Of a stretch of DNA of 64,000 nucleotides, positions 45,730-53,983 are shown piece after piece (the first letter of the stretch is position 1; each line of letters starts with the position of its first letter). Made by a program: the position numbers and the translations under genes. Origin of the DNA: M3007 sp046299435. Lineage in GTDB: Bacteria > Bacteroidota > Bacteroidia > Chitinophagales > Saprospiraceae. The notes below the pieces were generated by a model. It saw only the letters and a list, made by a program, of their open reading frames with translations, was not told the origin of the DNA and ran no database searches. The DNA lies in NCBI GenBank assembly GCA_046299435.1, contig JBKBIC010000001.1:1-64000 (forward strand). The letters run 5' to 3'.

Positions 45730-46527
45730 TTGAAGCCCGGAATAAAAGTCACGCTCCTCATTGCCATCGTGCTGCTGCTCGACCAGTGGCTCAAATTTCA
45801 CATCAAGCTCAACTACGAGTACGGCCAAGAGACCCATATTTTCGGGGAAGGCGTGAACTGGGCTTACCTCAAATTTGTGGAAAACGAAGGCATGGCATTC
45901 GGCATCACCTTCGGCTGGGAATACGGCAAACTGCTCCTGAGCCTTTTCCGCATCTTCATGGTCGCCGGGCTGATTTGGTACATGCGCCTGCTCATCCAAG
46001 AGCGGGCGGCGGCGGGCTTCCTGTACAGCGTCGGCCTCATTACCGCCGGGGCGGTCGGCAACATTATTGACAGCGCATTTTATGGCCTCATTTTCACCGA
46101 ATCGCTCATCCACTCCGACGGGCAGGTGGCCGAATTGGTGCCTTTCGGGCAGGGCTACGGCACGTTTTTGCACGGAAAAGTGGTGGATATGCTCTATTTC
46201 CCGATGCATACGTTCCATGCACCGGATTGGTTGCCGGTTTTCGGCGGCGAGGATTTCCTGTTTTTCAGCCCGATTTTCAACATCGCCGATGCCTCCATTA
46301 CCTGTGGTGTGCTGAGCATCCTGATTTTCCAAAAATGGTTTTTCCACGAGCCAAAGGACGAACCCAATCCACCGACACTCGGCAACGTCCAGCCCAAGAA
46401 CCCCGAAACGATTTTCACCGAAAGTGTGTCCGTTGCGGCCACCATTGCCGGGCTGGACACCGAGTCTGAAACAGCCGGCACCACCGACCAAGCCGAGAAA
46501 CCTGCTGATACGACAATGTTGGCCTAA
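45730..46527 (+). CDS. lspA: Signal peptidase II (lipoprotein signal peptidase)
   Basis: 265 residues from TTG at 45730, the only start that keeps the first membrane segment (MKPGIKVTLLIAIVLLLDQW). The next ATG is 54 residues on. The catalytic Asp pair of the family is present: D114 in GNIIDSAFYG and D187 in FNIADAS. It removes the signal of prolipoproteins in the inner membrane. It is longer than the usual 160-170 residues through an insert of about 50 residues before D187, common in this phylum, and an acidic, Thr-rich tail (about 207-265) with no membrane segment. Confidence 0.94.
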   Translation: MKPGIKVTLLIAIVLLLDQWLKFHIKLNYEYGQETHIFGEGVNWAYLKFVENEGMAFGITFGWEYGKLLLSLFRIFMVAGLIWYMRLLIQERAAAGFLYSVGLITAGAVGNIIDSAFYGLIFTESLIHSDGQVAELVPFGQGYGTFLHGKVVDMLYFPMHTFHAPDWLPVFGGEDFLFFSPIFNIADASITCGVLSILIFQKWFFHEPKDEPNPPTLGNVQPKNPETIFTESVSVAATIAGLDTESETAGTTDQAEKPADTTMLA

Positions 46528-46569
46528 TACATTGCTCGTCGGGTACTTGGGAAATGTTTAGCCTCAAAA

Positions 46570-47007
46570 TCACAGTTCCAGCTCCTGCAAATCCGGCTCC
46601 ACCCAACGCGCCCGCGCCCGCACGGACGTAATCAATTCGCGGCTGTAATACCGCATCGGCGCGTCGCTGCCGGCCAGCGGGCTTGCGAGCAGGTCGTTGA
46701 CGACTGTCAGCAAATCCCGCCCGCCGCCGAACTTCGCCAGCCAAGTCATCACCAACCAAACCCAAAATAGGGTCATCGTTTCGTGATAGCCTCGCGCCGG
46801 GGTGTTCACGCCACCAGTCGCCGCATTGTAGGTGATGATGTTGCTGCGCAAAAAGCAAATAGCCTCGTCGGGCGTATGGTCGAGCAAGTATATGGCTGCG
46901 ACGGTGACGTGCGCCTTATGTGTCCATTTTTCCGGCGGCAAGGTTTTTTCCTCGAACTGCCGGACGAGCGCGTGGATTTCCGCCTCTGTTTGATAAGTAG
47001 TTTCCAT
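46570..47007 (-). CDS. Conserved hypothetical protein
   Basis: 145 residues from the ATG at 47007. Conserved-looking blocks are PPEKWTHKAHVTVAAIYLLD, NIITYNAATGGVNTP and RGYHETMTLFWVWLV, with regularly spaced His residues that may bind a metal. I do not recognise a function. It is the last gene of a minus-strand cluster, 8 bp after the DinB gene, so probably cotranscribed with it. Confidence 0.75.
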   Translation of the reverse strand: METTYQTEAEIHALVRQFEEKTLPPEKWTHKAHVTVAAIYLLDHTPDEAICFLRSNIITYNAATGGVNTPARGYHETMTLFWVWLVMTWLAKFGGGRDLLTVVNDLLASPLAGSDAPMRYYSRELITSVRARARWVEPDLQELEL

Positions 47008-47015
47008 GTTTTTGT

Positions 47016-47528
47016 TTACAAATAGCGTTCGCGGAAAACTTTCATGTGGTGGTTTTGGTGCCCGACGATGATGAAAAAATAGGCCCGCACCGTGACCTTC
47101 CAACCGCTGGCTGTGCCCGTGAATTTTGACTGCTCCTCAGAGCATTGTTTCAGTAAAAACAGGGTGTTGTCGCGCACGGCCTTCCATTCCTTCATCAAAT
47201 CGCGGATGGTTCGCCCGCGCACGTCGCACTGCTCCATCCAATGGTCTTGGTTGAAGCCGGGCAAAGCTGCTCGGTCGCCGCGCATGAAAGAGAGCGTCCG
47301 GTAGGCAAACACGCGCTCGGTATCAATCATGTGGATGAGCATTTGCTTGACCGTCCATTTGCCCTCGGCGTAGGCATAATCGCCTTTTTCTTCGGGCAGT
47401 TGTCCGAAAAGTTGGACGGCTTCCTTCCATGATTTTTTCAGGAGAGAAGCCGCGCTGCCCCGTGCGGGGACTTGGGAGAGGTAATTTTCGTGGAAAGGGG
47501 CGAACTCGCCCTGCTTGGGTCGTTTCAT
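47016..47528 (-). CDS. DinB family protein
   Basis: 170 residues from the ATG at 47528 (MKRPKQGEF). The four-helix DinB/YfiT fold is indicated by KWTVKQMLIHMIDTERVFAYR with its metal His, and a later VRAYFFIIVGHQNHHMKVFRERY with the His pair HQNHH. Members are metal-binding, often thiol-transferase-like, and unrelated in function to DNA polymerase IV. Placed between a small membrane protein and a conserved hypothetical gene. Confidence 0.9.
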   Translation of the reverse strand: MKRPKQGEFAPFHENYLSQVPARGSAASLLKKSWKEAVQLFGQLPEEKGDYAYAEGKWTVKQMLIHMIDTERVFAYRTLSFMRGDRAALPGFNQDHWMEQCDVRGRTIRDLMKEWKAVRDNTLFLLKQCSEEQSKFTGTASGWKVTVRAYFFIIVGHQNHHMKVFRERYL

Positions 47529-47564
47529 GTTTTCAAATATTTTAGTTGAGACGAAATCGCGCAA

Positions 47565-47945
47565 TCAAGACTTTGCCAACCGGGTCATAAACACTACCTC
47601 GAACACCGTGTAAACAACATAGACCAACAGGAAAATCAGGACGAACCATGTGTTTTCGGGCTTTGCCGCTGACTTGTAAACGAACAGCGCGGCCAGCGAG
47701 ATCACCATTTTCCCAAAGACGGATAGCGAAACCACACTGTTGAAAGCCATTTTGCTGCGGCTTTTGACTGTACCTGCCCCGGCGTAAAACAGTCCAATTG
47801 AAATGCCGACGAAAAGTAGCACTGTCCCGGCGGCAAATTTTCCGTGCGCCTGTGCTTGCGGCACCAAGAAATAAAGTGCTGCCAAAACAAGCACTGTCCC
47901 GCCTGTAACCAAGGCCAATTGGGAGAAAAATCGCTTGGAATCCAT
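47565..47945 (-). CDS. Small four-TM membrane protein next to atpZ
   Basis: 126 residues with four hydrophobic segments (about 9-27, 37-56, 70-89 and 97-117). In many Bacteroidota a small membrane protein of this kind stands between AtpZ and ATP synthase subunit a. Here the position after atpZ is kept (18 bp gap), but ATP synthase genes do not follow. An ATP-synthase-assembly role is an inference from position only. Confidence 0.72.
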   Translation of the reverse strand: MDSKRFFSQLALVTGGTVLVLAALYFLVPQAQAHGKFAAGTVLLFVGISIGLFYAGAGTVKSRSKMAFNSVVSLSVFGKMVISLAALFVYKSAAKPENTWFVLIFLLVYVVYTVFEVVFMTRLAKS

Positions 47946-47963
47946 GTGCTAACTTCTTGGAAA

Positions 47964-48194
47964 TCAGTCGCGTAGCAACTGTTTGTAAACGGAATAGAAT
48001 GCCGCTGCCATAAAACCGATGGTCAGGAAAACAGCCCAGAGCGGGCGGTCGAGTTGCATTTTCGCATCAAGCCATTTCCCGATGAACACCCCGACGAGAC
48101 AGGCCGCCAGAAACTGGAAGGCCATGCCCCCGTACTTGGCGTAGGCTTTGGCCGCAGCCCTACGCTTTTCCTGCGGCGACTGTGGCTGTGGCAT
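47964..48194 (-). CDS. AtpZ/AtpI family protein
   Basis: 76 residues from the ATG at 48194: a charged N-terminus and two membrane segments (about 23-42 and 51-69) joined by GKWLDAKMQLDRPLWA, typical of AtpZ/AtpI proteins that help assemble the ATP synthase ring or bring Mg. The start lies inside the end of the bactofilin gene (35-bp overlap), so the two genes are translationally linked. Confidence 0.85.
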   Translation of the reverse strand: MPQPQSPQEKRRAAAKAYAKYGGMAFQFLAACLVGVFIGKWLDAKMQLDRPLWAVFLTIGFMAAAFYSVYKQLLRD

Positions 48195-48633
48195 TGCTTG
48201 GGTTGTTTTTTGAATCCGGGTTTTTGGTTCCGTTGCTGGAAGAAAAACCGTCGTTGCCCATTTTGCAGGCCACGTTGAATTTTGCGCCGCTTTGCACGAT
48301 GAGTTTCCCGGTGAAAATATCACCATCTACAGTCGCTGTTTCGCGGATATTCAGCAGTTCGGATACGCGCAGGGTACCACTAAAATTGCCTTCTATCACG
48401 GCGTTCTGGCAGTTAACCTCGCCTTCGATTGTGCCTGTCGGGCCGATGATGAGCTTAGCTTTGCAAGTGAGTTTTCCTTTGATGCTGCCGTCCACGCGCA
48501 GGTCGCTTTCACATTTTAGGGTGCCTTCCATGGCAGACCCTTTGACCAAGGTATTCAGGCCGTTCGACGGCGCGGCAGAGGTGGGGGAGACGGATTTTTT
48601 TGCCTCTTCGGGAGCTTTCGTGTTTCCAAACAT
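48160..48633 (-). CDS. Bactofilin (polymer-forming cytoskeletal protein)
   Basis: 157 residues. The central part (about 33-120) is the bactofilin beta-helix with repeated strands: GTLKCESDLRVDGSIKGKLT, KLIIGPTGTIEGEVNC, NAVIEGNFSGTLRVSE, TATVDGDIFTGKLIVQSGAK. Flanks are Ser/Pro/Asn-rich and disordered. Bactofilins polymerise without nucleotide and shape or anchor cell structures at the membrane. It is the first gene of the cluster bactofilin-atpZ-membrane protein. Confidence 0.94.
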   Translation of the reverse strand: MFGNTKAPEEAKKSVSPTSAAPSNGLNTLVKGSAMEGTLKCESDLRVDGSIKGKLTCKAKLIIGPTGTIEGEVNCQNAVIEGNFSGTLRVSELLNIRETATVDGDIFTGKLIVQSGAKFNVACKMGNDGFSSSNGTKNPDSKNNPSNATATVAAGKA

Positions 48634-48698
48634 AGCGTTGCGATTTAATTAAGGAGGGTGATTGATAGGCACATAGCCCATAAACCATGTCAAAAATG

Positions 48699-48740
48699 AA
48701 AAAGATTTCCGACGCGCCCAAGCGGTTCGGAAATCTTTTT
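48699..48740 (-). terminator. Terminator after the PorP/SprF gene
   Basis: Perfect 14-bp stem (48699-48712 and 48727-48740) with a 14-base loop. On the minus strand the stem ends in a TTTTT run. It also lies just before the bactofilin gene, separating the two units. Confidence 0.88.
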
Positions 48741-48774
48741 CTAAATGATGATATGTAAGCCTAAACCGGATGGT

Positions 48775-49824
48775 TTAGAAATTGGGGCAGTACACGCCGC
48801 GACGTTCCGGGCCGCAGATTTTGTACACGAGCGAGAACTCGAATGCACCGTTGCCGTTTGTGGCCGGGAAAAGGCTCGAAGTATTGATGTCGTAGCTGAA
48901 CCCGATGGTGAACTGTTCGTAGTCGAAGCGGGTGCTGAGGATGAAGGCATCCATCAACTTGCCTTTTTCGAGCTTGTTCGAGATGCGCGCCCATGCACCG
49001 AGCTGGAAGGCTTGATAATAGCGGCGGCTGTTGCCGAGCAGGAACTTGAACGAGTTGCCGAAGTTCACTTGGAAGGACGGGCCTTGGATGAAACTCACGA
49101 TGCCGGGCACCATGCCGACTTTTTGGCCAACCATGAATTCACCGCCGGCGTGGAAGGTGAATTTGCTGTAAAGCGGAATGGTTTCTTTGTCGCCGAAGGA
49201 CTGGTTGGCGCGGTTCAAGTGGTTGAAAGCACCGCCGAAGTAGAAGTTGCGGTCTTCGTCCAACACCGAGAACCAGAGCAGGCCAGCGGAGAGGTCGAGG
49301 AACATGAAATTCGGGTCGTCAATGATTTCGCCGGGCAAGTTGCCATTGAAACCGCCGTTTCCGTCGTGTTGGCTCGGCCATTGAAGGGCGGCACTGTTGA
49401 TGCTGCGCTGACTCACGCCTGCGTCGGCACCCAACACGAGGTAGTGTGCCTTGCGGCGGTAGCCGCCCATTTTTTTGGAATATGAACCCGAAAGGCGTGC
49501 CTGCAAAGTGGCAAATTCCGAGGAGCCGGCCTTGTCACCCCACAAGGTGCCGCCCACGCCGAAATAATCGAAACGCCCCACTGGCACTTTTTGGTCGTAA
49601 GAGGCCGAGTAAGTATTGTAAGCGTTTTGTTTCAGGATGGAAGCCCATTGGTTGCGGTAGTTGCCGACGATGCGGTGGTTGCAGTTCATCACCCCGGTCA
49701 GAGCGGGGTTGAGATTGAGCGGACTCATGTAGAACTGCGAGAAGTGGATGTCTTGCGCTTGCATCGTCGTCGTGGCCGACAGCACCACAAGGCTAAGGGA
49801 AAGGATTGGTGCAAAAAGTTTCAT
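48775..49824 (-). CDS. PorP/SprF family T9SS membrane protein
   Basis: 349 residues from the ATG at 49824; a GTG two codons earlier is possible. Signal peptide 1-23 (ends TMQAQ), then the family start DIHFSQFYMSPLNLNPALTG (24-43), NHRIVGNYRNQWASI, and alternating strands of an outer-membrane barrel with a C-terminal Phe. PorP/SprF proteins belong to type IX secretion; many copies pair with a surface adhesin gene just upstream. No adhesin is next to this one. It forms a single transcript closed by the terminator at 48699-48740. Confidence 0.93.
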   Translation of the reverse strand: MKLFAPILSLSLVVLSATTTMQAQDIHFSQFYMSPLNLNPALTGVMNCNHRIVGNYRNQWASILKQNAYNTYSASYDQKVPVGRFDYFGVGGTLWGDKAGSSEFATLQARLSGSYSKKMGGYRRKAHYLVLGADAGVSQRSINSAALQWPSQHDGNGGFNGNLPGEIIDDPNFMFLDLSAGLLWFSVLDEDRNFYFGGAFNHLNRANQSFGDKETIPLYSKFTFHAGGEFMVGQKVGMVPGIVSFIQGPSFQVNFGNSFKFLLGNSRRYYQAFQLGAWARISNKLEKGKLMDAFILSTRFDYEQFTIGFSYDINTSSLFPATNGNGAFEFSLVYKICGPERRGVYCPNF

Positions 49825-50103
49825 AGACACGCAGAATGTGTTATTTGTGTGAAAAACCGGAGTACAATATTACGTTGGCTTCCAAGAGCCAGAATAATTT
49901 TTTTCGTTAAGATGCGCGAAGGTATCTTTTTTTGGAACCGGGCTTTCGGTTTTGGGCACTTTTGCCGCCTGTTTACCAAACTTCAGGGGGATGAAAGGGC
50001 GGTTGGCCCGCTGTTTTTTGTGGCACTTTTGGAAGGAAGGGATTTGGCAGAAAGAGACAATGGGAGATAAAAATGCTGCTTTCGCGCTTGCCACAAGTTG
50101 CGC

Positions 50104-51321
50104 CTATGAACGCGGGAGCGTCAGTTTTATTTGACTGATTCTACGGCTATCCGACATAATCACGGTCAGCGTGTAACCGCCCCACCGCACCTCGGTGCCT
50201 TTTTTCGGGATGTCGCCGCTCAATTCGAGCATCAAGCCAGCTAATGTGTCCGCGCCATCGCGCACCTCGTCGAAGGTTTCTGGCGCAATCCCGACCGTGC
50301 GGCACACATCCAACAACAAAGTCCGACCTTCAAATAGGTAGTTGAAATCGTCCAGTTTTGTGAAGCGCACTTCGCTCTCCGTATCAAATTCGTCTCGGAT
50401 ATCGCCCGTGACCTCCTCCAAAATATCCTCCATCGTCACGATGCCTGCGCTGCCGCCGTATTCGTCCACGACGACGGCCATGTGCTGGCGTTTTTTCTTG
50501 AACTCGGCCAGCAGTTCGGAAATACGCTTCGATTCCGGCACGAGCAAGAAATCCGTCCGAATCAACGGTTGCCACTCGAAGTCCAGGCCTTTTTCGAGGT
50601 GCGGTACCAAGTCTTTCACATATAGGATCCCGGTCACGTTGTCCAAGTCCTCATCGAAAACAGGTATCCGCGAAAACTCGTACTCGCGCACCACAGCCAA
50701 CAATTCCTCAAAATTTACCCGAAAATCCACAGCTACCACCTTCGGGCGCGGCTGCATCACTTGCTTCACGGTCACATCGCTGAATTTCACGATGCTCCGC
50801 AGCATTTCCATCTCGTGTTTTTCATTCGCCTGCTTGGCACTTTCCGGGCTTGTGGCGTCGGCAGGCTCCGGCGTTTCGGTGAGAGGTTCTGCCCGCCGTT
50901 TTTTTACAAATGGGGAAAAAATTGTTTTCCAAAAAAGAACAAGCCCCGCTAAGCGGCGCGAAATCTCGACCGCTCGGCGGGGCTTGGGCAATTGTTTAGT
51001 GCCCCAAAAAATGGCCGCCAACACACCTATTAATATGGTATGCGCTGTGAATGCTTCCCATATCGTCGGCATCGGCAAATTTGCCCAGAGCCACGCGACC
51101 GCAAACACCGCAATCGAAATCTTGAAAAAGACGCGGGCTAGCAGCAATGCCGCAAACGTCGGCCTCAAGTCGTCGGTCAATTTCAAGAGCCGCTTCCCTT
51201 CGGGCGTGTCGTCGTGCCGCAAGGCTTCCGCTTCCTGCGGCGTGACGGACACGAGTGCCCGCTCCGCGAGGACAATCAGGAAATAGAGTAGGAAGCCAAT
51301 GAAAAACCAGCCCATGTGCAT
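50104..51321 (-). CDS. gldE: Gliding motility-associated protein GldE (CBS/CorC-like)
   Basis: 405 residues from the ATG at 51321. A membrane N-terminal half (segments about 5-23, 52-72, 78-98) is followed by a CBS-domain pair (about 165-290, with VKQVMQPRPKVVAVDF, SRIPVFDEDLDNVTGILYVK and HMAVVVDEYGGSAGIVTMED) and a C-terminal CorC_HlyC domain (300-400). GldE is linked to gliding and stabilises GldD in the families studied. The order ssb-gldE is the usual one, but gldD does not follow in the next 1.3 kb; a PorP/SprF gene does. Confidence 0.92.
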   Translation of the reverse strand: MHMGWFFIGFLLYFLIVLAERALVSVTPQEAEALRHDDTPEGKRLLKLTDDLRPTFAALLLARVFFKISIAVFAVAWLWANLPMPTIWEAFTAHTILIGVLAAIFWGTKQLPKPRRAVEISRRLAGLVLFWKTIFSPFVKKRRAEPLTETPEPADATSPESAKQANEKHEMEMLRSIVKFSDVTVKQVMQPRPKVVAVDFRVNFEELLAVVREYEFSRIPVFDEDLDNVTGILYVKDLVPHLEKGLDFEWQPLIRTDFLLVPESKRISELLAEFKKKRQHMAVVVDEYGGSAGIVTMEDILEEVTGDIRDEFDTESEVRFTKLDDFNYLFEGRTLLLDVCRTVGIAPETFDEVRDGADTLAGLMLELSGDIPKKGTEVRWGGYTLTVIMSDSRRISQIKLTLPRS

Positions 51322-51340
51322 CGGAGTTTTTCGGATGGCA

Positions 51341-51805
51341 TCAGAACGGCAGGTCGTCGCCGCCTGCCGGGGCCGATGCATCGGCTCCGGTGTTCATAGG
51401 TGGCGCAGGAGTGGCACTGCGAGTCGGCGGTGCTGCGTCGGCAGTCGGAAAGTTGCGTTGCTCAAAGTTGCCGCCGCCTTCGCGTTTTTCGAGGAGGCGG
51501 AACGTGCTCGCCACGATATCTGTCGTATATCGTTCGTTGCCATCTTTATCGTTGTATTTGCGATAGCTAATCTTGCCTTCCACATATACCAACATTCCTT
51601 TTTTAAGCTGTTTTTCGGCACGGTCAGCAAGGTCTCGCCACAACACTATGTTGTGCCACTCTGTGAGCTTCTGCCATTCTCCGTTTTTGTCTTGGTAGTT
51701 TTCGCCTGTCGCTAACGATACGCTTGCGACCATGATACCGCTATCCAAGTGCCTTACTTCTGGGTCTTTGCCCAAATTGCCGATGAGCGTTACTTTGTTT
51801 ACCAT
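51341..51805 (-). CDS. ssb: Single-stranded DNA-binding protein
   Basis: 154 residues. OB fold (1-105): MVNKVTLIGNLGKDPEVRH, TEWHNIVLWRDLADRAEKQL and GMLVYVEGKISYRKY. A Pro/Ala/Thr-rich linker ends in the conserved acidic tip GGDDLPF, which recruits repair proteins. SSB coats single-stranded DNA in replication and repair. It is unusual for this phylum in having a full Shine-Dalgarno sequence. The gldE start lies 19 bp after its stop. Confidence 0.97.
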   Translation of the reverse strand: MVNKVTLIGNLGKDPEVRHLDSGIMVASVSLATGENYQDKNGEWQKLTEWHNIVLWRDLADRAEKQLKKGMLVYVEGKISYRKYNDKDGNERYTTDIVASTFRLLEKREGGGNFEQRNFPTADAAPPTRSATPAPPMNTGADASAPAGGDDLPF

Positions 51806-51810
51806 GATGT

Positions 51811-51818
51811 CCTCCTTT
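51811..51818 (-). promoter_or_regulatory. Strong Shine-Dalgarno sequence of ssb
   Basis: AAAGGAGG on the minus strand, five bases before the ssb ATG. Genes around it have no such element. Confidence 0.8.
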
Positions 51819-51856
51819 TTGAGATGAATTTGTTTTAGATTTTTCGTTCTCCTGTT

Positions 51857-52972
51857 TTAAAACAGGCTTAAAAGTAGCACTTCATCGCGCAAATATGAAT
51901 CAATTATGCGCGGCACAGCGTACATTTTTTTCAACTGTATTCGATTTGTTCGGATGTATTTTCTGGACAGGGATTCGAGGTTTTTAGAGCCTAAATCATT
52001 GTCTTTCAGCACGATTTCACAAAAAATAGCCATGACTGTTTGGTGCGTCAGCACTTGTTTGTAGGGCTTCGAAACCTGCAAAACCTCAAAGCCGTTGGCT
52101 TCTCCGTCCAAAAAATTGTTTGAAATTATGTCCACGATTTCCGTCCGCTCGGTTGGCAAGGCGGTCAATTCGGCCAACGGGAATTCGTACAAATCCTGCC
52201 AAATATCGCGCTCGGAACGTTTTCGGACGAACGTGTCTGCGCCCACACGGAAAACAGCAAACAGAAAAAAACGCTCCTTTTTTTCCAACCGCCGCCCGCG
52301 CACGGGCAGTTCCGACACCTTATTATATAGGTGTGCCGCGCACTGCGGGCGCATCGGGCAGGCGAGGCATTTGGGTTGCTGCGGCGTGCAGTGCGTCGCC
52401 CCGAAATCCATGATAGCTTGGTTGAAGTCGGCAGGCCGGGTGGGGTCGAGCACTTGGTTGGCGAGCCGGGCAAATTCCTTTTTGGCAGCAGGCAGATTCG
52501 TCGGTGTTTCAATGCCGAAAAACCGCGCCAGCACCCGATACACATTCCCGTCGAGTACCGCGTGCGGCAGCCCGAACGCGAACGAGGCAATGGCTGCCGC
52601 CGTGTAATCGCCCACACCTTTTAGTTGCAGGAGCGCCTCGAAAGTGTCCGGGAATCGCCCGCCCAACTCGTGGGCTACGAATTTGGCCGTCGCGTGCAGG
52701 TTGCGGGCGCGGGAGTAGTAGCCGAGGCCCTGCCAAGTTTTCATCACCTCGTCCTCCGGCGCGTCGGCGAGGTCGCGGACGGTCGGGTACTGCGCCACGA
52801 ATTTTTGGAAATACGGCAGCCCTTGCTCCACGCGGGTCTGCTGCAAAATGATTTCCGAAAGCCAGATTTTGTAGGGGTCGCGTTCGCCTTTCCACGGTAG
52901 TGGGCGGTGGTTTTGGGCAAACCACGCCAACAGGTTTTCGGTAAAAAATCGGTGCGTCGTCCCTTGATTCAT
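51857..52972 (-). CDS. mutY: A/G-specific adenine glycosylase MutY
   Basis: 371 residues from the ATG at 52972. HhH-GPD domain: SEIILQQTRVEQGLPYFQKF (catalytic Glu), LKGVGDYTAAAIASFAFG (helix-hairpin-helix) and VLDGNVYRVLARFF (catalytic Asp). The 4Fe-4S loop CTPQQPKCLACPMRPQC has the C-x6-C-x2-C-x5-C spacing. A C-terminal NUDIX-like domain reads 8-oxoG. MutY removes adenine mispaired with 8-oxoguanine. The start overlaps the dtd stop by four bases (ATGA), and ssb follows 51 bp on. Confidence 0.97.
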   Translation of the reverse strand: MNQGTTHRFFTENLLAWFAQNHRPLPWKGERDPYKIWLSEIILQQTRVEQGLPYFQKFVAQYPTVRDLADAPEDEVMKTWQGLGYYSRARNLHATAKFVAHELGGRFPDTFEALLQLKGVGDYTAAAIASFAFGLPHAVLDGNVYRVLARFFGIETPTNLPAAKKEFARLANQVLDPTRPADFNQAIMDFGATHCTPQQPKCLACPMRPQCAAHLYNKVSELPVRGRRLEKKERFFLFAVFRVGADTFVRKRSERDIWQDLYEFPLAELTALPTERTEIVDIISNNFLDGEANGFEVLQVSKPYKQVLTHQTVMAIFCEIVLKDNDLGSKNLESLSRKYIRTNRIQLKKMYAVPRIIDSYLRDEVLLLSLF

Positions 52973-53421
52973 TCGCGGTTTTTTGAATCCATGAGGATAG
53001 TCACCGGCCCGTCGTTGAGCAGCGATACTTTCATGTCCGCGCCAAACTCGCCGGTCAGCACGGGCCGCCCGGATTCGCGGGCGAGCGCGGCAACGAATTT
53101 TTCGTACATCGGCACCGCAAAATCCGGGCGGGCAGCACGGATGAACGACGGGCGGTTGCCTTTTTTCGTGCTGGCATGGAGCGTGAACTGGCTGACCACG
53201 AGGCACTCGCCGCCGATGTCCTGCACCGAACGGTTCATCAGCCCGGCCTCGTCGGAGAAGATGCGGAGGGCCGCTATTTTTTTGACGAGCCAATCGAGGT
53301 CGTCCTCCGTGTCCTCGTGTTCGATGCCGAGCAAAATGAGCAGGCCCCAGCCGATGGCCGATTTGACCGCGCCGTCAATCGTGACGGAAGCTGCTGATAC
53401 TCTTTGAATTACGACGCGCAT
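52969..53421 (-). CDS. dtd: D-aminoacyl-tRNA deacylase
   Basis: 150 residues from the ATG at 53421 (MRVVIQRVSAASVTIDG); a longer in-frame start has no support. Typical motifs are GWGLLILLGI, VVSQFTLHASTKKGNRPSF, and near the end TGEFGADMKVSLLNDGPVTI. The second carries the SQFTLyg-type active site; the last is the family's conserved LxNDGPVTi segment. It removes D-amino acids from tRNA. It is the first gene of the dtd-mutY-ssb-gldE run, and a TATCTTCG -7-like element is 26 bp upstream. Confidence 0.97.
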   Translation of the reverse strand: MRVVIQRVSAASVTIDGAVKSAIGWGLLILLGIEHEDTEDDLDWLVKKIAALRIFSDEAGLMNRSVQDIGGECLVVSQFTLHASTKKGNRPSFIRAARPDFAVPMYEKFVAALARESGRPVLTGEFGADMKVSLLNDGPVTILMDSKNRE

Positions 53422-53446
53422 GGCTAAAAAAGGAGGGTTTGGGCGG

Positions 53447-53454
53447 CGAAGATA
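53447..53454 (-). promoter_or_regulatory. -7-like element for the dtd-mutY unit
   Basis: TATCTTCG on the minus strand, one base off TAnnTTTG, 26 bp before the dtd ATG. Confidence 0.35.
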
Positions 53455-53975
53455 GGCAGTTCGGCGGCGGCTTATTTCCAAACGGATAGTTTTGAAAAGT
53501 TGCAAACAATCGGAAAACGAGCTTTTTTAAATCGCTGGAAATCAGCCAGCTGGAAAAACCACGTTTGGGCAAAAACCTGTGGAAAACCCGCCGACAAGCT
53601 GACACCCGCCAACAGGCCCGGCCCAAAACCGACGGAAAACCCGGCCGCCGCGTCCGGCTTGTGGGCAAGTGGGCATCAAGCTGACAATTTTCCACAATCA
53701 GCTCCACGCCCGAAAAGACCAACGTCCCGCGCTCCAAAACTTCTCGACAAGCTTGTGGAAAACAGGGCAACGCATTGAATTTGAGTTGAATAGCCAACCG
53801 CCAGCCTGTTGAAAACACGGCACGGGCTTGGGCAGAATTTTTCGGCAAGGCATGGTTATGCCCGTTTTGCACAAGCTCACACCCCTGATGATGGCCGCCT
53901 GTTTTTTTTAATTTAAAACCTATAAACATTGACACAGGCATTGCGGACGAAAACCGCGTGCGCAAAATTGATTTC

Positions 53976-53983
53976 TACTTTTG
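53976..53983 (+). promoter_or_regulatory. -7 element for ctaA
   Basis: TACTTTTG, 47 bp before the chosen ctaA start. Confidence 0.4.
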
